A DNA stretch of 64,000 nt from Desulfonema magnum (lineage in GTDB: Bacteria; Desulfobacterota; Desulfobacteria; Desulfobacterales; 4be13). Below are positions 57,058 to 64,000 of this stretch, piece by piece. The position numbers and the translations under genes are program-made. The stretch covers positions 7,337,633 through 7,401,632 of the forward strand of contig NZ_CP061800.1 in NCBI RefSeq assembly GCF_017377395.1, written 5' to 3'. The notes beneath the pieces are model-generated. The model searched no databases. It saw only the letters and a list, made by a program, of their open reading frames with translations, and was not told the origin of the DNA. The stretch's first letter is position 1; every line of letters begins with the position of its first letter.

Positions 57058-57132
57058 TCAGTGTTCGCACAAGGCAGTGCTTGCACTTCTTACCGGACGC
57101 TCCGCATCGCAGGGAGCAACTCTTCAAAAAAA

Positions 57133-57196
57133 TACTGATTATAACGGATTTAGGGGAGGGCCGACCAAGCCCTGTAAGGGCGGCATATTTGTAGCC
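57133..57196. repeat. MITE family B left end
   Basis: TACTGATTATAACGGATTTA then GGGGAGG, followed by GTAAGGGCGGCATATTTGTA. The right end is absent. The sequence then joins the ~65-bp upstream region shared with the giant gene at 40173. Confidence 0.55.
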
Positions 57197-57269
57197 GCTA
57201 TCAGTGATGACCATGAAAATAAATCTGCACGGATGAGATTTTCCGTTTACAGAATTAAGAGAGGATAAA

Positions 57270-60200
57270 ATGCCTATTCACATAACATGCGAAAACTGTG
57301 GGAAAAACATCAGAGCTTCTGAAAAATACGCAGGGAAACGGGTAAAATGCCCGGGATGCGGCTGCTCGCTGCATATTCCTTCTGAAAAACAGAATATTTC
57401 TTTTCCCGAACAAACCGGGGGAAAGAAAAAGCCTGGAAAAGCAGCCGCCACAGGTATCCGAGTGAACTGCCGAAATTGCGGAAAAAAGATCAATGCGCCG
57501 ACAGAGTTCGCTGGCAAACGGGTGAAGTGCCCTTCCTGCAAGGCTTCGCTGTATATTCCTTTTGTTGGGAAGCAGGAGATCACAACCCCCCGAAAACCAG
57601 AGACCGAGCCGAAAAATGAAATTTCGCCTGTTGAAAATGCTGAAAAGGAAAAACTTGAGCAAACGGCCGAGCCTGTTCCCACAGATAAGAAAGACAGCGG
57701 AGCTGATTCGGATCAGGCGTTGCCGATCAGGAAAAAAGAGAGCGAGCTGGAAAATGAGATTCTGCCTGCTGCAAATATCGGGAAAGAAGAGTCGGAGCAA
57801 ACGGTAAAATCTGTTCCCACAGATAAGAAAGACAGCAAGGCCGATTCGGATCAGGCGTTGCCGGTCAGGAAAAAAAGCAGAAGCGGAAAAAAGAGAAAAC
57901 TGATCTTGGCGGCGGCACTGGTGTTTACGTTTGTTTTGTATTTTATAGCAAACAACCCCCTGGAAATACAGATTGTTGATAAGATTTTGGCAGAGGTGGC
58001 TCTGAAAGCTCCTGTTCCGGGATTTCGTAACATCATATTGAAAAAACTGAATAATCAGATGCTGGCTTATTTTATTCGGAAGACATCCGATTCGGATGCT
58101 CGCACAACAGCCTTGGAAAAAATAACCAACCAGAATTTGCTGGCTAGGATAGCAACGGATATGGACGGCCCTGATTCAAATGTTCGCAAAGCGGCCCTGG
58201 AAAAGCTCTCCGACCAGAATTTGCTGGCTGAGATAGCAACGGATATGAACGGCCCTGATTCGGACATTCGCAAGGCGGCTCTGGAAAAGCTCTCTGACCA
58301 GAAATTGCTGGCTGAGATAGCAACGGATATGGACGGCCCTGATTCAAATGTTCGCAAAGCGGCCCTGGAAAAGCTCTCCGACCAGAATTTGCTGGCTGAG
58401 ATAGCAACGAATATGAACGGCCCTGATTCAAATATTCGCAAGGCGGCCCTGGAAAAGCTCTCCGACCAGAATTTGCTGGCTGAGATAGCAACGGATATGA
58501 ACGGCCCTGATTCAAATATTCGCAAGGCGGCCCTGGAAAAGCTCTCCGACCAGAATTTGCTGGCTGAGATAGCAACGGATATGAACGGCCCTGATTCAAA
58601 TGTTCGCAAGGCGGCCCTGGAAAAGCTCTCCGACCAGGATTTGCTGGCTAAGATAGCAACGAACATGAACGGCCCTGATTCAAATATTCGCAAGGCGGCC
58701 CTGAAAAAGCTCTCCGACCAGAATTTGCTGGCTGAAATGGCAACGAACGGCTCTGATGCCGACATTCGCAAAGCAGCTCTGGAAAAGCTGGCCACCATTG
58801 CTCAGAATGATTCTGATAAACAGGTACGGGTGGCGGCAGTCGAAAAATTGGAAAATCAGGAGATGTTAATCCGTCTTGCTCGGAACGCTTCTGACCAAGA
58901 AATACGCGTCAAAGCAGTGAAAAAAATAGATGATCAAAAAGCATTGGCTGTTCTGGCATTAAATTCTTATGTTTCAGATGTTCGTAAGGTGGCGGTAGAA
59001 AAGCTGACCGATCAAAAAGTTCTGGCTAAAGTAGCGAACGGGTCATCTTTATCTATTTGCAAGTCGGCTGTAAAAAAACTGACTGATCAAAATCTCTTAT
59101 CTGAAACAGCGTTGAATAATGCGGCTTATCCGGATGTTCGTAAACTGGCAGCAGAAAAATTGAACGAACAGAAACTACTGTTACAAGTTGTTTTAAAAAG
59201 TAAGTGGGATATTGCCAGAATAGCTTTGGAAAAATTGTCTGACCAGAAAATACTATCCAATATAGCGGCAAAAGTCTCTTATGCGGATACCCGTAAGGAA
59301 TTGATAAAAAAGCTGATTAATATAGGACAGGATTTTAATGATGGGGGGTCTCTGACGATTCAAACTGATCTGGCAGAGATAGCAGTGAATGAGGATTATT
59401 CCCCGGACACTCGGAAAGCCGCTGCAAAAAAACTGACCAACCAAAAGGTGATGCTTGATACGTTGCTGAACGCAGACCCTCCGAATCCTGACTTGATAAT
59501 AGATAAATTGGCTGATAATAAAAAGTTCCTCGTGAATATTGCCCTGAATGCTTCCAATTTGGAGGTTCGGACAGCTGCTGCCACATCGCTGGCAGAGCGG
59601 AAACTTCTGTCTTTGGGTGATGAGGAATCGCTGATGATTCAAAGCGCCATGGCAGAGATAGCAACGAGTGAGGATTATTCCCCGGACACTCGGAAAGCCG
59701 CTGCAAAAACACTGACCAATCATAAGCTTATGCTGGATGTCCTGCTGAACGCGCAACCCTCGAATCCTGAATTGATACTGGATAAATTGGCAGATAATAA
59801 AAAGTTGCTCGGGGATATTGCCTTAAATGCTTCTGATCCCGAGGTTCGGAGAACTGCTACCGAATTCCTGACAGACCAGAAACTTTTGTCTGACATATTT
59901 TTAAATGCCTCTGATCCGGATATTCGTGATATAGCGTTTTATGGTCTGAAACTTGGGACGTTGAAATCAATCGCAATGAATGCTTCTTCTGAGCTTGTTG
60001 CCGAGAAGGTTTTGGAAAGGATAACTGATCAGGCTGTATTGGCTGAAATTGCACTGAAAGCCTCTGAACCGGGTGTGCGTGAGGCTGCTCTCGAATATCT
60101 GAATGATGACAACATATTAGCTAAAATTTTAAGCAATGACAGATCCCTGAATGTCCGCAGGGCCGCGGTCTTAAAAATGGATAATCAGCCACTTTTGGCT

Positions 60201-63200
60201 GAGATCGCATTGAAAAATTCTGATAAAGCGTTGCGTGAAGCAGCCGTTACAGCTTTGTGCGATGAAAAAATTCTAAGGGATTTTGCAAAGGGAAACAATT
60301 CATATCTCAGAAATTTGGCATTGAAAAGGCTGAATGGCCAGGCTGCATTGGCAGATAAGGCTTTGAATAGCCCCCTTGAAAAAGATCGCAGGAAGGCAGT
60401 GGAAAGATTATTTGATCAGAAGGCTCTGGCAGATGTGGCATTAAACGCTTCTGATCCGGATATTCGTAAAGCAGCAGCGGAAAAAGTGGATGACCAGAAA
60501 GTGCTGACAGATGTGGCATTAAACGCTTCTGATCCGGATATCCGCAAAGCAGCGGCGGAAAGGGTGGATGACCAGAAAGTGCTGGCCGCTGTTGCTCAGA
60601 ACGATTCCGAGAAGGATGTCCGTGCGGCAGCACTCGGAAAATTAAAAGATCAGGACATGCTAATCCATCTCGCTCAGAACGCTGCTGAACGGAATGTCCG
60701 TATCGGGGCAGTGGAAAAGCTGACAGAGCCGGAAAGTCTGAGCCTTGTGGAAAAAAACACCTCGGATATATATGCACGGAAAACAGTTGCTCTGTGCAAA
60801 CTGACCTGTCCCAAAGCCATTGCCGAGATCGCCTTGAATGAATCTTTGCCTGAAATACGTGCCGCAGCCGTGAAAAAGGTGGAAGATCAGAAAATATTGG
60901 CTAAGATCGCTCAAAATGACGCAGACAAAGATGTCCGTGCAGTGGCAGTGAAAAATATCGGAGATCAGAAAGTATTGGCTAATATCGCATTAAATGATGC
61001 AGATGAAGATGTTCGTACAGAGGCAGTGAAAAAACTGAGAGATCAGAAAATTCTGGCTGATGTTGTGATAAAAGGCAATTCTTATTCGGAAATCCAGAAT
61101 GCTTCGGAAAAGCTGACAGATCCTGTATTTATGACAAACGCATTGTATTCATTGTCGGAGACTCAGAATGCCGCATTAAAAAAACTGAATGATCCGAAAT
61201 GGATTGATTATGTTGTTGATATGTCTGTTAACATTTCTGCTTATGAGGCATGTGTCAAAAAATTAAAAAAACAGGGAGACCCCCGGGCTTCGCAAAGAAA
61301 ATTTTTCAAGTTCCGAAGGAAGATGTGTGTGAAACTTGAAGGGCTGAATGAAAAAGTCCGTCAGCAGGTATTGGAAAGAATATCAAAAAATTTATCAGAA
61401 GAAAATCTTCAAATAGTGAAAAATCTGAGAGACCAGAAACTTCTGACATATATAGCTCTGAATGATTTTTCTGGTCGGTTTCAGAATAGTCGGTTTCAGA
61501 ATGCAGCAGTGGAAAGGCTGACAAAGCTGGCAGATCAAAATGTTTTGACAAAAATTATTCAGAATGATTCTTCGGGATCACTTGCCAAGCTTTTTACCAA
61601 ATATGCCAATGAAGAAGTGGTGAAAAAGCTGGCAGATGAAAAAATTCTCGCTGACATTGCTCGAAGTAATTCTGATTATGATATTCAAGAAGCAGCACTG
61701 AAGAAGCTTACAGACCAAAAAGTGATCGGTGAAATTGCGAAATATGATACTAATCTTCAAGAAGCGGCAGTGGAAAAGCTTACAGACCAAAAAATTCTCG
61801 CTGACATTTTGAAAAATGTTCATTATAAACATGTTATTGAAGCAGTATTGAAAAAGCTGAATGACCCAGAAATTTTAGCTGACATTGTGAAAAATGCTTC
61901 TCTTGACTGGATTCGACGCACAGCAATGAAAAAGCTGAATGACCCAAAAATTTTAGCTGATATTGCTCAAAGTGATTCGGATCCTTGGTTTAAAGAACTG
62001 GCATTGAAAAAGCTGACAGATCAAACGCTGTCAGAAGACATTGTTCAGAATCCTCATTATGAAAAAGCAGAATTATATAAAGAAATTCCTAAAAAGACAG
62101 CCAGCAAAACGACAGATAAAAACAATCCAGAATTTTTAGCTAATATTGCTTTGAAAAATGTTTATGGGTTTCTTCATTCTTTCAGCTTTAGCATTTTCAG
62201 GGGATTATCTGATGTACTGGATATGAGTGATCCAAGAATTTTGGCTGTTGTTGCCCAAAGCGCTCCTGAATCTATTCGCACAGTTGGAAATCTGACTGAT
62301 CAAAAAATCTTAGCTGAAATTGCCCAAAATGATTCCGAATCTCAGCTTCGAGAAGCAGCAGTGGAAAAGTTGGCTGACCAAAAAGTCCTCGCTGACATTG
62401 CTCAAAATGATTCTTATCATCCGGTTCGTCAGGCGGCATTGGAAAAGCTGAATGACCAAAAAATTTTAGCTGTCATTGCTCAAAATAATTCTGATTATTG
62501 GGTTCGTATAGCAGCAGTGGAAAAACTGAATGACCAAAAAATTTTGGCTGATATTGCTCAAAGCGATTCTGAACATGAGGTTCGGGAAGCAGCAGTGAAA
62601 AAGCTGAATGACCAAAAAGTTTTGGCTGATATTGCTCAAAACGATTCTTTTTTTTATGTTCGTAAGGCAGCAGTGAAAAAGCTGAATGACCAAAAAATTT
62701 TAACTGATATTGCTCAAAAGGATTCTGATAATGAGGTTCGTAAAGTAGCAGTGAAAAAGCTGAACAACCCAAAAATTTTAACTGATATTGCTCAAAACGA
62801 TTCTGATGATCAGGTTCGAGAAGCAGCAGTGGAAAAGCTGAATGACCAAAAAGTTTTGGCTGATATTGCTCAAAACGATTCTTTTTTTTATGTTCGTAAG
62901 ACAGCAGTGAAAAAGCTGAATGACCCCAAAATTTTGGCTGCTATTGCTCAAAATGATTCTGAATATCTGGTTCGTGAAGCAGCGGTGGAAAAGATTCTAT
63001 CTGATATTGCTCGAAATGATTATGATATTCATATTCGAGAAGCAACAATGGAAAAGCTGAATGACCCAAAAATTTTAGTTAATATTGCTGAATGTAATTC
63101 TGATTATGGGATTCGTAAAGTAGCAGTGAAAAGTCTGAATGACCCAAAAATTTTGGCTGCCATTGCTCAAAATGATTTTGAATATCCGGTTCGTTATTTT

Positions 63201-64000
63201 GATTCTCAGGTTCGTCAAGCAGCAGTGGAAAAGCTGAATGACCAAAAAATTTTAGCTGTCATTGCTCAAAATGATTCTGATTATGGGATTCGTAAAGTAG
63301 CAGTGAAAAAGCTGAACAACCCAAAAATTTTAACTGATATTGCTCAAAACGATTCTAATGATCAGGTTCGAGAAGCAGCAGTGGAAAAGCTGAATGACCA
63401 AAAAAATTTAGCTGGCATTGCTCAAAATGATTCTGATAAGGTTCGTAAAGTAGAAGTGGAAAAGCTGAATGATCAAAAAATTCTTGCTGTCATTGCCCAA
63501 GATGATTCTGATAATGAGGTTCGTAAGGCAGCAGTGGAAAAGCTGAATGATCAAAAAATTCTTGCTGTCATTGCCCAAGATGATTCTGATAATGAGGTCC
63601 GTAAGGCAGCAGTGGAAAAGCTGAATGATCAAAAAATTCTTGCTGTCATTGCCCAAGATGATTCTGATAATGAGGTTCGTAAGGCAGCACTGGAAAGGCT
63701 GAATGACCCAAAAATCTTAGCTGTCATTGCTCAAAGGGATTCTGATAAAGAGGTTCGTAAGGCAGCAGTGGAAAGGCTGAATGACCCAAAAATCTTAGCT
63801 GTCATTGCTCAAAGGGATTCTGATAATGAGATTCGTAAAGCAGCCATGGGAAAGCTGAAAGCAATGGTGGAAAAGCTGACAGACCAAAAAGTTTTAGCTG
63901 ATATTGCTCAAAATGCCTCTGATGAAGATATCCAAATAAAAGCGATAAAAAACCTGACTGACCAAAAAATCTTGGCTACCATTGCTCAAAAGGATTCTGA
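57270..64000 (+). CDS. Second giant zinc-ribbon, membrane-anchored LRV/HEAT-repeat protein (3' end outside window)
   Basis: The frame opens at 57270 and stays open to the window end (at least 2243 residues). The first 30 residues are near-identical to the protein at 40173 (Cys7/10/27/30 ribbon), and so is the upstream DNA. A second ribbon lies at about 68-95. A linker with a duplicated EQT..PTDKKDS..DQALP motif leads to a membrane helix (about 209-228, LILAAALVFTFVLYFIANN). All the rest is 26- to 28-residue repeats. A block at about 58100-58770 is eight or nine near-identical 84-bp units (GPDSNVRKAALEKLSDQNLL), and 62300-63950 is dominated by 78-bp units (VEKLNDQKILAVIAQDDSDN). The C-terminal effector is not visible; a CHAT or other domain may follow. 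Like its paralogue, it may be a sensor scaffold. Confidence 0.85.
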   Translation, partial: MPIHITCENCGKNIRASEKYAGKRVKCPGCGCSLHIPSEKQNISFPEQTGGKKKPGKAAATGIRVNCRNCGKKINAPTEFAGKRVKCPSCKASLYIPFVGKQEITTPRKPETEPKNEISPVENAEKEKLEQTAEPVPTDKKDSGADSDQALPIRKKESELENEILPAANIGKEESEQTVKSVPTDKKDSKADSDQALPVRKKSRSGKKRKLILAAALVFTFVLYFIANNPLEIQIVDKILAEVALKAPVPGFRNIILKKLNNQMLAYFIRKTSDSDARTTALEKITNQNLLARIATDMDGPDSNVRKAALEKLSDQNLLAEIATDMNGPDSDIRKAALEKLSDQKLLAEIATDMDGPDSNVRKAALEKLSDQNLLAEIATNMNGPDSNIRKAALEKLSDQNLLAEIATDMNGPDSNIRKAALEKLSDQNLLAEIATDMNGPDSNVRKAALEKLSDQDLLAKIATNMNGPDSNIRKAALKKLSDQNLLAEMATNGSDADIRKAALEKLATIAQNDSDKQVRVAAVEKLENQEMLIRLARNASDQEIRVKAVKKIDDQKALAVLALNSYVSDVRKVAVEKLTDQKVLAKVANGSSLSICKSAVKKLTDQNLLSETALNNAAYPDVRKLAAEKLNEQKLLLQVVLKSKWDIARIALEKLSDQKILSNIAAKVSYADTRKELIKKLINIGQDFNDGGSLTIQTDLAEIAVNEDYSPDTRKAAAKKLTNQKVMLDTLLNADPPNPDLIIDKLADNKKFLVNIALNASNLEVRTAAATSLAERKLLSLGDEESLMIQSAMAEIATSEDYSPDTRKAAAKTLTNHKLMLDVLLNAQPSNPELILDKLADNKKLLGDIALNASDPEVRRTATEFLTDQKLLSDIFLNASDPDIRDIAFYGLKLGTLKSIAMNASSELVAEKVLERITDQAVLAEIALKASEPGVREAALEYLNDDNILAKILSNDRSLNVRRAAVLKMDNQPLLAEIALKNSDKALREAAVTALCDEKILRDFAKGNNSYLRNLALKRLNGQAALADKALNSPLEKDRRKAVERLFDQKALADVALNASDPDIRKAAAEKVDDQKVLTDVALNASDPDIRKAAAERVDDQKVLAAVAQNDSEKDVRAAALGKLKDQDMLIHLAQNAAERNVRIGAVEKLTEPESLSLVEKNTSDIYARKTVALCKLTCPKAIAEIALNESLPEIRAAAVKKVEDQKILAKIAQNDADKDVRAVAVKNIGDQKVLANIALNDADEDVRTEAVKKLRDQKILADVVIKGNSYSEIQNASEKLTDPVFMTNALYSLSETQNAALKKLNDPKWIDYVVDMSVNISAYEACVKKLKKQGDPRASQRKFFKFRRKMCVKLEGLNEKVRQQVLERISKNLSEENLQIVKNLRDQKLLTYIALNDFSGRFQNSRFQNAAVERLTKLADQNVLTKIIQNDSSGSLAKLFTKYANEEVVKKLADEKILADIARSNSDYDIQEAALKKLTDQKVIGEIAKYDTNLQEAAVEKLTDQKILADILKNVHYKHVIEAVLKKLNDPEILADIVKNASLDWIRRTAMKKLNDPKILADIAQSDSDPWFKELALKKLTDQTLSEDIVQNPHYEKAELYKEIPKKTASKTTDKNNPEFLANIALKNVYGFLHSFSFSIFRGLSDVLDMSDPRILAVVAQSAPESIRTVGNLTDQKILAEIAQNDSESQLREAAVEKLADQKVLADIAQNDSYHPVRQAALEKLNDQKILAVIAQNNSDYWVRIAAVEKLNDQKILADIAQSDSEHEVREAAVKKLNDQKVLADIAQNDSFFYVRKAAVKKLNDQKILTDIAQKDSDNEVRKVAVKKLNNPKILTDIAQNDSDDQVREAAVEKLNDQKVLADIAQNDSFFYVRKTAVKKLNDPKILAAIAQNDSEYLVREAAVEKILSDIARNDYDIHIREATMEKLNDPKILVNIAECNSDYGIRKVAVKSLNDPKILAAIAQNDFEYPVRYFDSQVRQAAVEKLNDQKILAVIAQNDSDYGIRKVAVKKLNNPKILTDIAQNDSNDQVREAAVEKLNDQKNLAGIAQNDSDKVRKVEVEKLNDQKILAVIAQDDSDNEVRKAAVEKLNDQKILAVIAQDDSDNEVRKAAVEKLNDQKILAVIAQDDSDNEVRKAALERLNDPKILAVIAQRDSDKEVRKAAVERLNDPKILAVIAQRDSDNEIRKAAMGKLKAMVEKLTDQKVLADIAQNASDEDIQIKAIKNLTDQKILATIAQKDS
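58110..58770 (+). repeat. 84-bp tandem DNA repeat inside the second giant gene
   Basis: Eight or so units of 84 bp differ by only a few bases each and encode 28 residues (KLSDQNLLAEIATDMNGPDS with RKAALE). The near-identity at DNA level, unlike older 26-residue repeats nearby, indicates recent tandem expansion. Confidence 0.75.

Noticed and set aside
58067-58798. 243-codon minus-strand frame with Ser/Ala repeats
   Set aside because: It is the complement of the 84-bp coding repeats in the giant plus-strand gene, which has zinc ribbons, a membrane helix and continuity to the window end.
1-64000. tRNA, rRNA or riboswitch genes
   Set aside because: No cloverleaf with a GGTTCGA-type arm, no rRNA-like stretch and no recognisable riboswitch (including a cobalamin type before icmF) was seen.

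Overview
The window looks like chromosome from a mesophilic, repeat-rich deltaproteobacterium of the Desulfobacterales type (sulfate reducers such as Desulfonema or Desulfococcus relatives). This is inferred from the DnaA variant, the fused isobutyryl-CoA mutase, the two-component kinases with a GAF-like module I associate with that order, the C-terminal repeat domain of the broken vWA gene, and the very high load of short palindromic and heptameric repeats. No rRNA, tRNA or CRISPR array was recognised.

Layout. 1-6.8 kb holds signal transduction: a NarX-like kinase and NarL-like regulator pair, a small STAS-like protein, then a large receiver-PAS-kinase followed by a single-domain receiver. 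7.0-9.35 kb is a non-coding array of 19 long palindromes. 9.5-15.3 kb is central carbon metabolism: a PEP-synthase/PPDK-like protein with a long unknown N-terminus, a 59-residue membrane peptide and a GAPDH-like dehydrogenase. 15.6-20.4 kb is degraded: a response regulator cut by an insertion sequence with 36-bp inverted ends, several repeat families, a small membrane protein and a 5'-truncated vWA gene. 20.5-28.7 kb (minus strand) carries a GlcD-type FAD oxidase, dnaA, icmF and a TetR regulator with a palindromic operator. 29.3-34.3 kb is a TetR-regulated RND efflux operon, facing a second RND permease (34.9-38.1 kb, minus).

39.3-64 kb is the most unusual part. On the plus strand lie a cyclic-nucleotide-binding fragment; a 2497-residue protein with zinc ribbons, a membrane anchor, tens of 26-residue HEAT/LRV-like repeats and a C-terminal CHAT (caspase-like) protease; an ARPP-1/receiver/MORN-repeat protein; a membrane protein with a pilin-like domain; a membrane protein with HEAT and TPR regions; a zinc-ribbon/membrane/trypsin-like protein split by an in-frame stop; and a second giant zinc-ribbon/LRV protein that runs off the window. 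Shared modules (zinc-ribbon head, 26-residue repeats, pilin-like insert, cyclic-nucleotide domain) tie these genes together. I read the locus as a candidate membrane-anchored protease signalling or conflict system. That reading is inference from architecture, not demonstrated function.

Short mobile repeats punctuate the whole window. At least three families of miniature inverted-repeat elements, a paired REP-like element, and 7-bp tandem repeats that enter coding sequence in frame suggest a genome shaped by small repeats. Some hairpin-bearing copies sit where they would act as terminators.
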